A DNA stretch of 29,328 bases from a virus (IMGVR_UViG_3300007511_000096:1-29328); one strand, 5' to 3'; shown: positions 7,568 to 15,277, numbered from the stretch's first letter. The notes: generated from the letters alone by a model not told the origin. A program made the numbers and translations.

Positions 7568-8545
7568 TTATTTTGCATTCTCCAATAGTTTTGCTTCGAA
7601 TTCTCTTAACCTTCTATAGACACTCATCAATTCAATGATGGTCGGCCATGACTTTAAAAGATATTGCATTGAGCCTTCCACTCTACCAAATGCTCTTATT
7701 ATTTGTTGCATTACACCCAGAGTCATTACTCCTGCAACTATTGCTGGTGCTAAGAAAACATATGCTGATAGAACATTTGCTTGTAAGTAAGCCATTCTTC
7801 CGATATTAAAATACAGATATCGCAAATAACTTAAATAGTGAATCTTTCGAACATCATCAAAAAATTCTTCAATCTTCTTTGGTCTGACAGTACCATCATC
7901 TTCTGCAATCACAAGTATTTTACGATATGCGGCTTCTTTTTTCTGTATGTCGTATTCAATGCCAACCAAACGCAGAATCCACCCCAGAAGAATCAAAAAT
8001 GCAGTACCACCTATGGTCCAAAGTAACGCACCTGTAATCAATCCATATTGCCAATCACCAAAAAAGAATATCGGAATACCCATTGACAATCCGAATAGTA
8101 TAGGAATGAATTGTACCAAAACCATAACTGATTCTATGAAAGATGTTCCCAAACCTTCCATGATACGAGTAAATTTTATCGTATCTTCTTGAACTCTTTG
8201 AGATGCACCTTCTATTGTTCTAGCTTGTTCATACACACTATGATACCATTCAACCATTGCTGTGCGCCATCTAAACAAATAATGAGCAGTAAAATAACTT
8301 ATTATAACATAGAGTCCGACATATATTCCTGCAAGTGTAATGAAAGAAAATAAACTTGCAAAATATTCTTCTATTGTAACTGCATTCGGAGTGGCAAGTG
8401 CCTTTTGAATCATGTCATAAAAGACGCCGAACCATTCATTTATTTTGACATCAATTTCAACTTGAACCCAAAGTGACCCCAAAATAATTATTGAGCCTAA
8501 CCACGACCATAAAAACCATTTTTTGTTTGTAAAAAAACTAAACAT
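7568..8545 (-). CDS. sbmA: SbmA/BacA-family peptide transporter
   Basis: 325 residues, an inner-membrane protein with about six hydrophobic helices. It matches E. coli SbmA closely along the core: EWFGVFYDMIQKAL, HYLFRWRTAMVEWY, IEGASQRVQEDT, EAAYRKILV, YLRYLYFNIGR and LLKSWPTIIELMSVYRRLR all have direct counterparts. SbmA/BacA imports peptides (microcins, proline-rich antimicrobial peptides, bleomycin) using the proton gradient. Compared with E. coli SbmA (about 406) it lacks roughly the first 80 residues and starts at the core domain. It lies in an operon with ExbB/ExbD-like and HtrA-like genes. Identification is confident; finding this family in a phage is unexpected. Substrate in this setting is unknown. 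Confidence 0.92.
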   Translation of the reverse strand: MFSFFTNKKWFLWSWLGSIIILGSLWVQVEIDVKINEWFGVFYDMIQKALATPNAVTIEEYFASLFSFITLAGIYVGLYVIISYFTAHYLFRWRTAMVEWYHSVYEQARTIEGASQRVQEDTIKFTRIMEGLGTSFIESVMVLVQFIPILFGLSMGIPIFFFGDWQYGLITGALLWTIGGTAFLILLGWILRLVGIEYDIQKKEAAYRKILVIAEDDGTVRPKKIEEFFDDVRKIHYLSYLRYLYFNIGRMAYLQANVLSAYVFLAPAIVAGVMTLGVMQQIIRAFGRVEGSMQYLLKSWPTIIELMSVYRRLREFEAKLLENAK

Positions 8546-8554
8546 AATATTCCT

Positions 8555-9037
8555 TTATTCTTTATGAAACATATTTGTTTCATATTTCCATTCATAAAAA
8601 CTAATATCTCCCCCAAGAGTATGTCCACCAGAAGATTCTTTTTCTTCATCCTCACTTGGTGCCCCATTTTTATTTTTCTGTTTTCCTAACATCATAAATT
8701 TACCCTCTTCAGATTTTACTTCTACCTTCTCCAAAGAAGAATGTCTTTTTTTTGTATATGGAATCTGAAAATTTTTTGGAATATTGTTTTCGTCCACAAT
8801 CCAAAGATATATCCAAAATGGTTCATCGATATAATGTTTTAAATATATTCCTTCTTCTGGTAATTCTCTTTTTGGATTTCCTAATATTGAAGTATATGTA
8901 ACATAAGTTGAAGTAGTCAATACAAGCAGAACAGGGATAAACCAAATTAAAAATTTAGGATTATTTCTTCCTTCTATTAAAAGCCACAAACAAAGAACAG
9001 TTAATGAAAGTAATCCAAATATTAAAAATTCAATCAT
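8555..9037 (-). CDS. Hypothetical membrane protein (160 aa)
   Basis: Two adjacent N-terminal transmembrane segments (about 2-20 and 29-48) are followed by a soluble domain of about 110 residues with an aromatic-rich patch (FWIYLWIV) and a Glu/Lys-rich hydrophilic stretch before a C-terminal segment with FYEWKYE. No family recognised. The ATG at 9037 overlaps the TAA of the ExbD-like gene (TAATG) and is preceded by AAGGAG, which argues against an upstream TTG. It is 9 bases from sbmA. Probably a further membrane component of the same envelope complex. Confidence 0.75.
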   Translation of the reverse strand: MIEFLIFGLLSLTVLCLWLLIEGRNNPKFLIWFIPVLLVLTTSTYVTYTSILGNPKRELPEEGIYLKHYIDEPFWIYLWIVDENNIPKNFQIPYTKKRHSSLEKVEVKSEEGKFMMLGKQKNKNGAPSEDEEKESSGGHTLGGDISFYEWKYETNMFHKE

Positions 9038-9681
9038 TACCAACTCCTTGTTTCATTAGAATTACTTGCAGCACTATTAGGAAGTACAAATTTCTTATTT
9101 AAATATTTAAAAGAACCAACCATTTTCCCTTCAGTATCTATAGTAAATCTAACAAAAGTTTCTTCTTGTCCCTTTCGATAATATTTCTTTTCCCATATTC
9201 CCAAAATACTATAAGGATTGACCTTATGAAGTTCCACCTTTACATTGAGTGCCTTGTCTTTAGTTCTATTCAAATTATATGGAGAGTAATAATGTGCGTT
9301 TATTATCCATTCGCCTGGAATGATTCCACGAATTGTTACTACTTCTCGATTTATTGGAATAATTTTTAAAGTTCCATCTGACATTATAACAGAATCATTT
9401 CGAGATCCCAAATCATCTTTATCTAAATGACTAAAATTGACTCTTGGATGCCGAAAACTTACTATTCCTCCAAGTGGGTCACTAACATACAGATCTAAAT
9501 CGTCTGGAACTCCTTTATCCCATTCCAATACAACAATATATTCTGCCCTTCGTTCAAAATCTTTTTTCTTGGACTCTGGTTTAATAAGGATAAAGGCCAC
9601 AATGAAAAGGAAAGCAAACCCAACAAGAATGTTGAAAAGAAGATCAATGAAACCAATTGAAGATTTATATTTTTCATTCAT
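9037..9681 (-). CDS. ExbD/MotB-like protein with periplasmic beta domain
   Basis: 214 residues. A single N-terminal transmembrane helix, GFIDLLFNILVGFAF at 10-24 and onward to about 33, carries Asp13 at the position of the proton-binding aspartate of ExbD/TolR/MotB. After a charged linker, residues 45-150 resemble the YfaP/DUF2135 type of beta domain: LEWDKGVPDDLDLYVSDP at 52-69 and GEWIINAHYYSP at 123-134. There is no OmpA-type peptidoglycan motif. In known systems the aspartate couples proton flow through the ExbB/MotA pore to movement of the periplasmic part. It overlaps the ExbB-like gene by 8 bases, a typical pair arrangement. Confidence 0.82.
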   Translation of the reverse strand: MNEKYKSSIGFIDLLFNILVGFAFLFIVAFILIKPESKKKDFERRAEYIVVLEWDKGVPDDLDLYVSDPLGGIVSFRHPRVNFSHLDKDDLGSRNDSVIMSDGTLKIIPINREVVTIRGIIPGEWIINAHYYSPYNLNRTKDKALNVKVELHKVNPYSILGIWEKKYYRKGQEETFVRFTIDTEGKMVGSFKYLNKKFVLPNSAASNSNETRSW

Positions 9682-10132
9682 TCAATGCTACTTCGAGATT
9701 AACCAGTTGAACTTTAATGATGAGAGAACATACTAATCCAATCAAAGTAGTATATAATGCTGTACTCATCCCTATAGCCATATCAGACAAGGCTTGTTGT
9801 AATGTTGCTGCATTTGAAACATCTATATTTGAAAATGCAGTTCCTAACATTATAAGAAACCCTGTAACAGTTCCCACCATTCCAAGTGCAAGACATGATT
9901 CTGCAACGAACCATCCTACATCGGCTCTCTGATTATAATCCTCTAACCTATCTACGAGATAAGTTTTATTACCAACCCAAATAGAAGTACATGCAAATAT
10001 TAAAAGAATCAAAAAACTTATTTTTGTCATATCTGATTCATACAAATTTATATGTAAATCAAAATATACACATATTCCAATACCCAACATTGTAAGACAC
10101 GCTATAAGCCACCACTTTAAAACATGTATCAC
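9674..10132 (-). CDS. MotA/TolQ/ExbB-family proton channel
   Basis: 152 residues with hydrophobic helices at about 5-25, 37-54, 79-100 and 119-142. The family core is clear: LGMVGTVTGFLIMLGTAF at 83-100 corresponds to the ExbB/TolQ GxxGTVxG helix with its conserved Thr, and MSTALYTTLIGLVCSL at 122-137 to the second pore helix. These proteins form a pentameric ring around the ExbD/TolR/MotB dimer and use the proton gradient to do mechanical work. The protein is shorter than E. coli ExbB (244). Its ATG overlaps the guaC stop (4 bases), so it is co-translated from the guaC transcript. Confidence 0.88.
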   Translation of the reverse strand: MIHVLKWWLIACLTMLGIGICVYFDLHINLYESDMTKISFLILLIFACTSIWVGNKTYLVDRLEDYNQRADVGWFVAESCLALGMVGTVTGFLIMLGTAFSNIDVSNAATLQQALSDMAIGMSTALYTTLIGLVCSLIIKVQLVNLEVALNE

Positions 10133-11100
10133 TTGAAAACCTCGTTTAATTGTCTATTTACCTTCACGAAAGTTGTACATTTCGGAAGAGATTTTAACGT
10201 TTGAGCCCCTGCATATGTACAGGCACTTCTTAACCCCCCAAGAATTTCTTCAATGGTTTTATCAACTGAACCACGATAAGGAACTTGAACTACCTTTCCT
10301 TCACTTGCTCTATAATGTTGTTTCTCACCATAATATTTCAATTGTGCTTCTTCAGAGGACATACCGTAAAATATCATATTTCCATCTTCTATCTCACCAT
10401 AACATTCATCATGTCCGGCAAACATTCCACCTAACATTACAAAATCAGCTCCTGCACCAAATGCTTTCACAATATCGCCAGGGGAAATACAACCACCATC
10501 ACTCATTACATGACCACCCAATCCATGAGCCGCATCTGCACATTCTATTATACAAGAAAGTTGTGGATAACCTACTCCTGTCATTTTGCGTGTTATGCAA
10601 ACCGAACCAGGGCCTATCCCTATCTTAACAACATCGGCTCCTGCCAATAAAATCTGTTCAGTGACTTCAGGAGTGCAAACATTCCCAGCGACGATTATTG
10701 AATTAGAATGTTTCTCCCTAACTTTATTTATGTAGTTAATAAATCTTTCAGTATATCCATTCGCTACATCAACACACAACCATTGTGGCGTATCAAATTC
10801 TAATTCATCATCAAGACCAATCGTTTTCATTAAAAAATTTAAATTATCATTTTCTGGAAATTTCTCAAACTTACATAATGCAGTGAGCATATTTCGTTCT
10901 GATAAAACCTTGGCCATTGCAATTGTTCCAGTATGATCCATATTGGATGCAGCTATAGGAACACCTTTCCAATGATGTTTGGAATACTTAAAGGTAAATT
11001 TTCTATCTAATTCTGCATTCTTACGAGAAACAAGAGTTGACCGTTTTGGACGAATCAGAACATCAGTGAAATCAAGTTTTATATCTTCTTCAATTCTCAT
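10129..11100 (-). CDS. guaC: GMP reductase
   Basis: 323 residues, an IMPDH/GMPR TIM barrel closely resembling E. coli GuaC from the first residues (MRIEEDIKLDFTDVLIRPKRS). The catalytic Cys168 lies in GIGPGSVCITRKMTGVGYPQ, the loop specific to GMP reductase, and there is no CBS insertion. It reduces GMP to IMP with NADPH, letting the phage reroute guanine nucleotides. I chose ATG 11100 with GGAGA upstream, giving normal family length; an upstream alternative would add 20 foreign residues. A strong terminator ends only 18 bases before this ATG and no promoter fits between, so expression depends on read-through. It heads the exbB-exbD-sbmA-htrA operon. Confidence 0.95.
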   Translation of the reverse strand: MRIEEDIKLDFTDVLIRPKRSTLVSRKNAELDRKFTFKYSKHHWKGVPIAASNMDHTGTIAMAKVLSERNMLTALCKFEKFPENDNLNFLMKTIGLDDELEFDTPQWLCVDVANGYTERFINYINKVREKHSNSIIVAGNVCTPEVTEQILLAGADVVKIGIGPGSVCITRKMTGVGYPQLSCIIECADAAHGLGGHVMSDGGCISPGDIVKAFGAGADFVMLGGMFAGHDECYGEIEDGNMIFYGMSSEEAQLKYYGEKQHYRASEGKVVQVPYRGSVDKTIEEILGGLRSACTYAGAQTLKSLPKCTTFVKVNRQLNEVFK

Positions 11101-11118
11101 GTTTACTTTTCTCCAGAC

Positions 11119-11156
11119 AAAAAAAATGGGGAGGAGCTCTACGAGAACCCCTCCCC
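11119..11156 (-). terminator. Strong intrinsic terminator between the small membrane protein and guaC
   Basis: Minus strand: GGGGAGG (11156-11150) pairs with CCTCCCC (11134-11128), with an inner CTC/GAG pairing, followed by T8 at 11126-11119. It lies about 18 bases upstream of the guaC ATG. Confidence 0.9.
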
Positions 11157-11189
11157 ACACAATTCATTTTATTGTACACTATCTATGGA

Positions 11190-11411
11190 TTATTTCTTTT
11201 GGTAAATTCCCCATAGTACCCATACTGCAACTAATCCGACTAAACCTTCTGAGCCAAATTGTTTCACAAGACCGACCACCGAACCAACAATGTCTAATCC
11301 AAGAAAAGGAATTGCTGCTCCGAAAATAATTTGAAGGACTACACCCAATGCAATAACTGCGAGTCCTAATTCTGTGAGTTGGCGAATCCAACCCAAAGCT
11401 TTATCTAACAT
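11190..11411 (-). CDS. Small two-helix membrane protein (73 aa)
   Basis: Two hydrophobic helices, about 13-36 and 43-69, separated by a short Gly/Asp turn, with charged ends (MLDKALGWIRQ and YQKK). I believe similar small proteins occur in other T4-like marine phages, but I know no function; the size and shape would fit a holin or a structural membrane peptide. GGAGG lies 8 bases before the ATG. A CATAAATA late site lies about 40 bases upstream and a strong terminator follows, so it can form its own short late transcript. Confidence 0.8.
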   Translation of the reverse strand: MLDKALGWIRQLTELGLAVIALGVVLQIIFGAAIPFLGLDIVGSVVGLVKQFGSEGLVGLVAVWVLWGIYQKK

Positions 11412-11447
11412 ATGAAAACCTCCATAGTAGTTAAAAGAATGTAATTA

Positions 11448-11455
11448 TATTTATG
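11448..11455 (-). promoter_or_regulatory. Late-type promoter, CATAAATA
   Basis: NATAAATA on the minus strand, overlapping the thyX stop codon and about 37 bases before the 73-residue membrane protein gene. The 15 bases ATAAATATAATTACA are identical to those at the site near 18996-19003. Confidence 0.55.
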
Positions 11456-12104
11456 TATTCCTAAGTTCTATCCATGATATCGGAAACAATCCTTCACACT
11501 CCTTATCGATTAAATTTGCAACAATACGTGTTTCATATTGTGCATCTTGAGTACACCTTAGATTGCAAACTCTAGCAAATGCGTATAAACTTCCTGACCA
11601 ATACCATTCAGTCATCATGCTTTGTGGTAAAATCATTCGTGCTTGTTCTGGAGCAACACCAGCATCAAGCATTTCTTTATATCCTTGTAGTGCATGATAT
11701 TCTACATTGTGTTGAACAGTTCCCACACGTTCACCACGATTTACCCACTCAATAGTATCATCTGGGTCTGAACCTTGTTTCTTGTTCTCCGCACGTTTTC
11801 TCCACACATCAACGATATAAAACTCTGGTTCGTAATCTACATATCTCCGACTGATTTCATTCCAGACAAGCCCCACAGTATGCTTAACCAATTGTCTAGC
11901 AACAAATATTGGCGCTTTAATTCTAAACTGTAAAGATGCATGACCGAATGGCGACCAATGATTATGTTTTGCAAGATACTTGATTAACTTCTCATCTCCT
12001 GCCGACATTTCAGTTTTTCGTTTACCAAATGAAACACGGGCCGCATTGACTATTGTTAAATCTGAGCCCATCTTGTCAATTAGTTCTACTTCTATTTTAG
12101 ACAT
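11451..12104 (-). CDS. thyX: Flavin-dependent thymidylate synthase
   Basis: 217 residues. The ThyX signature is present as VKHTVGLVWNEISRRY (residues about 73-88), the variant of RHRxxSxNExSxRY seen in many phage enzymes; Asn82, Glu83, Ser85, Arg87 and Tyr88 are in place. It methylates dUMP to dTMP with methylene-tetrahydrofolate and FAD/NADPH, supplying thymidine for phage DNA. ATG 12104 overlaps the upstream TGA (TGATG) and has GAGG 7 bases before it. Length matches the family (about 210-250). Confidence 0.95.
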   Translation of the reverse strand: MSKIEVELIDKMGSDLTIVNAARVSFGKRKTEMSAGDEKLIKYLAKHNHWSPFGHASLQFRIKAPIFVARQLVKHTVGLVWNEISRRYVDYEPEFYIVDVWRKRAENKKQGSDPDDTIEWVNRGERVGTVQHNVEYHALQGYKEMLDAGVAPEQARMILPQSMMTEWYWSGSLYAFARVCNLRCTQDAQYETRIVANLIDKECEGLFPISWIELRNT

Positions 12105-12421
12105 CAAAACACCTCTACTTCATCATTACCGGCCCAGGCCTCTGAACGAAACCAACTCTCTGCTTCGTTTAAACTACGAAAAACTTGATTGTCCCATTGT
12201 CTGCTTGCTTGCCAATTTATAAGAATAAAATTCTTTCCGAATACTCTAACTTCACCATCCATTCTTGCAGAGATTCCAAAAGTAAAACCTTCATAAGATT
12301 TTCCCTTCTTGGATTTTCCTTGAGTATCAATTCCTGCTGTTGGTGAAGACATTTTTCCAAACTCATGTGCTACACCTCTAAGAGTATCAAGAATTGTTTG
12401 TTTTATATCTTGTTCTGCCAT
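12104..12421 (-). CDS. Hypothetical protein (105 aa)
   Basis: Soluble protein of unknown family. An N-terminal helix (1-25) is followed by a Gly/Lys-rich linker (IDTQGKSKKGKSYEG) and a domain rich in Phe/Trp with WQASRQWDNQVFRSLNEAESWF near 70-91. It overlaps thyX by one base (TGATG) and abuts the HNH-like gene, so the three are probably co-transcribed. Confidence 0.7.
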   Translation of the reverse strand: MAEQDIKQTILDTLRGVAHEFGKMSSPTAGIDTQGKSKKGKSYEGFTFGISARMDGEVRVFGKNFILINWQASRQWDNQVFRSLNEAESWFRSEAWAGNDEVEVF

Positions 12422-12422
12422 A

Positions 12423-12719
12423 TTATCTTTTCTCGTATTGCCACATTACTGCATTACAATAAGCATGTACTGCACCTTCTGTCATATTCGTTTCATGATT
12501 GTGTTGTAGATGAATCGGCCATTTTAAAAATCCAGATGGAAATATACTGAAATTTATTTCTTTCTCTGTTATAGTAGATGGCGGATCATCATGTAAATCA
12601 TGGTTACAATATAAACACAACCAATCCTGCAATTTACAATATTTTTCACGAACCTTTTTTCTAATCTTAGGAGACAATTTTGTATAATCTACAGGTAATT
12701 TTATTTTTTCCTTTGTCAT
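12423..12719 (-). CDS. HNH/endonuclease VII-like zinc protein
   Basis: 98 residues from ATG 12719. Cys35 and Cys38 (CLYC) form one half of a zinc site and His85/Cys88 (HAYCN) the other. Between them lies IHLQHNHETNMTEG, matching the LDHxHxTGxxxG core of the His-Me finger in T4 endonuclease VII and related HNH nucleases. A role in resolving branched DNA or nicking is likely by family but not shown; the core HxH is kept. An upstream ATG at 12782 is rejected because the extension would cross a terminator hairpin (12743-12773). Confidence 0.72.
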   Translation of the reverse strand: MTKEKIKLPVDYTKLSPKIRKKVREKYCKLQDWLCLYCNHDLHDDPPSTITEKEINFSIFPSGFLKWPIHLQHNHETNMTEGAVHAYCNAVMWQYEKR

Positions 12720-12742
12720 AATAATTTTCTGTAAATAAAGCA

Positions 12743-12773
12743 AGAGGAAGATGGGGATCAACCACCTTCCTCT
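12743..12773 (-). terminator. Probable intrinsic terminator
   Basis: Minus strand: AGAGGAAG (12773-12766) pairs with CTTCCTCT (12750-12743), with an inner TGG/CCA, followed by TGCTTTATTT. The 8-bp stem is solid; the T-run is interrupted. Confidence 0.6.
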
Positions 12774-12880
12774 CATAATCAACTTACCTTCAAGGATCTT
12801 CTATCGGGAACTACCCACGCATCAGAGTTGTTAACTCACTATAGCGTCTTGAATCCGCATCCCTCCACACCTCAGTTGAC
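12774..12880 (-). other. Gene-free stretch, possible small RNA or 3' leader
   Basis: About 107 bases without a credible reading frame. On the minus strand it can form GCG/CGC around GATTCAAGA and GAGTT/AACTC hairpins, and it ends at the terminator above. I see no consensus promoter, so it may be only a 3' untranslated tail of the gene at 12881-13342. Confidence 0.3.
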
Positions 12881-13342
12881 TTAGCTTATTTCATTTTCTT
12901 CTGCAAGTTGTTCTTGCCATGTTTTCACTGGTTTATTCTTATTATATATTTCACGAAATCTCGATTCAATTGTACTATTACTATTTTTTTCTTCTCCCTG
13001 TTCTTGTTGTTTCAGAGATTCTTTTGATTCCTGTTTCTCAATATCAACATCATCTTCTTTTTTTTCTTTTTTCTTAGAACCCATATTTTTGAGAATAGTC
13101 ACACGATTGATATAAGTCAATGGTCTACCATCAAATGTACTTATACGATGATCTGCAATCGTTCCTTTGAGAAGAACGCATTCATCTTCTTTGAATTCTT
13201 CTCCTTTGTAATTATAGAACATCGCTTTTCGTCCAATACGGTCTTCCATGATGTTCATTATATAATCTGGTTTCCTCACTCTCCTGACCAATTTTAAAAA
13301 CAATTCGGGTTTTGATTTTATTGGACCAAGATAATCTTCCAT
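12881..13342 (-). CDS. Hypothetical protein (153 aa)
   Basis: Residues 1-90 look like a compact domain with a beta-rich centre (DECVLLKGTIADHRIST near 53-69). Residues 91-125 form a low-complexity Lys/Glu/Gln-rich linker, and the last 28 residues (IESRFREIYNK...WQEQLAEEN) look helical. Unrecognised. AAGGAAAT precedes the ATG. Its neighbours on both sides are also small unknown genes of the same transcript. Confidence 0.7.
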   Translation of the reverse strand: MEDYLGPIKSKPELFLKLVRRVRKPDYIMNIMEDRIGRKAMFYNYKGEEFKEDECVLLKGTIADHRISTFDGRPLTYINRVTILKNMGSKKKEKKEDDVDIEKQESKESLKQQEQGEEKNSNSTIESRFREIYNKNKPVKTWQEQLAEENEIS

Positions 13343-13344
13343 AA

Positions 13345-13776
13345 TTATTTCCTTTTATCGTATTCGGGATATTGGTAGTAAAAAGAATTCTTTCTCAACT
13401 TCTGTGATTTTTTAGTGAATCTACATCCACACTCACAATGACCTTCCAATTCAAATCCTCTTCTATGTACCAGATATTCTTTTCTAGATTTGATATCTTG
13501 ACGATGTACTTTCCCATCTTTCCTAATTCTCATCGGTTCTTTCCAGAAGGAATCAAGATAATCATACCCCCAATCAACTCTCAAACCTTCTTCACCATAT
13601 CTCTTTGGAAAATGAGAATCGGGAACTTTTGACAGTTGTTTGACGAACATTTCACCATGTTCCTCAAAAGCCTCTACCATGATATCTGAATAACTTTCCA
13701 CCTCAACATCATCGTAGTAATACAAGTCAGGATCAGTTGCATATCTCATCCGATCAACATATTCAATTTTTTCCAT
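13345..13776 (-). CDS. Hypothetical protein with Cys-rich C-terminus (143 aa)
   Basis: An acidic N-terminal half (DPDLYYYDDVEVES) is followed by a basic half; HCECGCRF near 116-123 places three cysteines and a histidine together, a possible metal site. The end (LRKNSFYYQYPEYDKRK) is basic and Tyr-rich. No family recognised. I chose ATG 13776, 4 bases after GAGGA; ATG 13779 or a more distant ATG at 13818 are possible. Confidence 0.65.
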   Translation of the reverse strand: MEKIEYVDRMRYATDPDLYYYDDVEVESYSDIMVEAFEEHGEMFVKQLSKVPDSHFPKRYGEEGLRVDWGYDYLDSFWKEPMRIRKDGKVHRQDIKSRKEYLVHRRGFELEGHCECGCRFTKKSQKLRKNSFYYQYPEYDKRK

Positions 13777-13808
13777 CATATCCTCTATTTTTCTTGAATT
13801 ATGATTAA

Positions 13809-14141
13809 TTATCGACATGGATGTGAGTCAGGAAACCCAGTAAATAATCCAGCCCTTCTCAATTCACCACCATCTGGATCCCACAAAGCATAAATTTCTT
13901 GTTCTTCCTCAATCTCTCTCTTTCTTTCTTTTAGAATTTCTTTATATTCTTTTAAAGTCCACCCCTGTTCTAATCTCTCACATTCACATTTATCCGGCCA
14001 CGACCTATTTAAAATTGAACACCACTTGCGACCATTTTTCGGAATAGGTCTTTGAGATACTGGAAGTTCAAATTCTTCAAGAAACATTTCCCAATGCATC
14101 TTCGTTACCCATTTGCGCTCCGTATAATCTTTTTTTTCCAT
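13809..14141 (-). CDS. Hypothetical protein (110 aa)
   Basis: Charged soluble protein with an Arg/Lys/Glu-rich helical stretch (LKEYKEILKERKREIEEEQEIYALW) ahead of a Gly-rich end (DPDGGELRRAGLFTGFPDSHPCR). Trp and Cys are frequent in the middle (RKWCSILNRSWPDKCEC). No family recognised. ATG 14141 has AGGAG 8 bases upstream. Confidence 0.68.
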   Translation of the reverse strand: MEKKDYTERKWVTKMHWEMFLEEFELPVSQRPIPKNGRKWCSILNRSWPDKCECERLEQGWTLKEYKEILKERKREIEEEQEIYALWDPDGGELRRAGLFTGFPDSHPCR

Positions 14142-14156
14142 AATCAATTCTCCTAT

Positions 14157-14354
14157 TTAACGTAGTCCACTCCAATTCCAATCTTCACTATTGAACATAT
14201 CCATTTGTCTCTGATCTCTCATTCGTTCAAGAGCCGCATCGACTTTCGCTTCATCTATAACGTGCTGAGGAACTTTTTTCTTATCCTCTTGTACCACATC
14301 TTCTTTTAATGGTTCGTTTGCAACTTTCTCTGCAATCTTATCTACATTAATCAT
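14157..14354 (-). CDS. Hypothetical protein (65 aa)
   Basis: Small, highly charged and probably helical (VDKIAEKVANEPLKED; EAKVDAALERMRDQRQMDMF). A GGGAG ribosome-binding site precedes the ATG. Overlaps the preceding gene by 8 bases. No recognised domain. Confidence 0.62.
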   Translation of the reverse strand: MINVDKIAEKVANEPLKEDVVQEDKKKVPQHVIDEAKVDAALERMRDQRQMDMFNSEDWNWSGLR

Positions 14355-14541
14355 TTATAATCTCCCAATTAAAGTTTTTATCATTACTATTATCTATCCA
14401 CCGCCAATCTTTATCGGGGGTTTCAGTACAGAAACTAGTTGTTCTCATATGAACGACAACAACAGAATCACCATGTTCACGCACACGATTCTTTCCGTGC
14501 CGTGTCTTTGGTATCAATCTTATTTTATCTCCTAGTTTCAT
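14347..14541 (-). CDS. Hypothetical small basic protein (64 aa)
   Basis: Starts MKLGDKIRLIPKTRHGKN, then a hydrophobic strand GDSVVVVHMRTTSF and a Trp/Asp-rich end; this looks like a small beta-barrel. ATG 14541 lies 11 bases after the previous stop (14552), which suggests re-initiation; a longer start in the same frame would overlap that gene. Confidence 0.62.
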   Translation of the reverse strand: MKLGDKIRLIPKTRHGKNRVREHGDSVVVVHMRTTSFCTETPDKDWRWIDNSNDKNFNWEIIND

Positions 14542-14551
14542 AATCAAATAA

Positions 14552-14800
14552 TCAATCCATAATTGTAAAATCTTGAAAACTAGCTTCTTTTGGAGCAATT
14601 GTCATTAAATTACTAGTTCTTCCAGGCAATGGGCGAAAAAAGGCCAATTCTACACTATTCCCAAAAGTCAAACGAACATCTTTAATCTTCCGTCTAACAT
14701 TAAACTTACTTCGTGGATTCCAAACAAAAGTTCGACCCTTAGAAGACATAAGAGAATTCATTACATTCTTAATAAGTTTTGTCTTCACATCATTGTGCAT
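14552..14800 (-). CDS. Hypothetical protein (82 aa)
   Basis: Basic N-terminal half (VKTKLIKNVMNSLMSSKGRTF; RSKFNVRRKIKDVRLTF) followed by a hydrophobic strand and GRTSNLMTIAPKEASF. It may bind nucleic acid on charge alone; no family recognised. GAGG is 6 bases before ATG 14800. Confidence 0.65.
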   Translation of the reverse strand: MHNDVKTKLIKNVMNSLMSSKGRTFVWNPRSKFNVRRKIKDVRLTFGNSVELAFFRPLPGRTSNLMTIAPKEASFQDFTIMD

Positions 14801-14801
14801 A

Positions 14802-14981
14802 TTATACCTCAAAATTCATTGCGTGGTCTTCAAGTTCTACACGAGCTTCATCTATAGCTTTAAGTTCCTCTCCAATCTCTGCAAGTTTAGCTTCAATTTT
14901 TGCATTACTAACAGAATCAAGTTCTCCACGAACTTCAGAAAGACACACCATTTCATTCATTAAATTATCAAAACGACTCAT
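14802..14981 (-). CDS. Small coiled-coil protein (59 aa)
   Basis: MSRFDNLMNEMVCLSE start, then a continuous Glu/Lys/Leu-rich helix with heptad-like spacing (KIEAKLAEIGEELKAIDEARVELED). Its stop is one base before the next gene's ATG, so the two are coupled. Function unknown. Confidence 0.65.
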   Translation of the reverse strand: MSRFDNLMNEMVCLSEVRGELDSVSNAKIEAKLAEIGEELKAIDEARVELEDHAMNFEV

Positions 14982-14990
14982 ATTCGCTCC

Positions 14991-15200
14991 TTATTTGACA
15001 ACTACAATTTCACCATTAAACACATTGACTTCAAAGTGATTCATAACCAGATCTTCATCTGTCCAACGATCACTCTTATCAGCGATCCTGAAAGCAAGTT
15101 CCCTTGCCCACTCTAGACCCTCATCAAGAGTCTCAAAACTCTCACGATGATTGAAGGAACCAAGTCCCTTCTCTTTTGTCTTAACTTCTGATATCCACAT
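14991..15200 (-). CDS. Hypothetical protein (69 aa)
   Basis: Small alpha/beta protein: strand WISEVKTKEKG, helix LDEGLEWARELAFRIADK and strands EVNVFNGEIVVV. The strand-helix-strand layout recalls small phage proteins that bind a partner, but no family is recognised. It is the first gene after the early promoter at 15243-15271 and its shared leader. Confidence 0.68.
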   Translation of the reverse strand: MWISEVKTKEKGLGSFNHRESFETLDEGLEWARELAFRIADKSDRWTDEDLVMNHFEVNVFNGEIVVVK

Positions 15201-15242
15201 ATTCAATCTCTGAAAAGGTTATTCTCTCACTCACTTGATTAC

Positions 15243-15271
15243 AGTATACCAAATATATCCTCAGATGTCAA
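15243..15271 (-). promoter_or_regulatory. Early sigma-70-type promoter with A-tract
   Basis: TTGACA (15271-15266), 17-base spacer, TATACT (15248-15243), preceded by A6. The transcript begins with the GTGAGTGAGAGA leader shared by several promoters here. Drives the gene at 14991-15200. Confidence 0.88.
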
Positions 15272-15277
15272 CTTTTT

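Noticed and set aside
10715-10735. NATAAATA site inside guaC
   Set aside because: It lies deep in the coding sequence, far from any downstream start; likely chance in AT-rich DNA.
12774-12880. tRNA gene, suggested by a GATTCAA loop-like sequence
   Set aside because: No acceptor stem, D-arm or anticodon arm can be placed around it.
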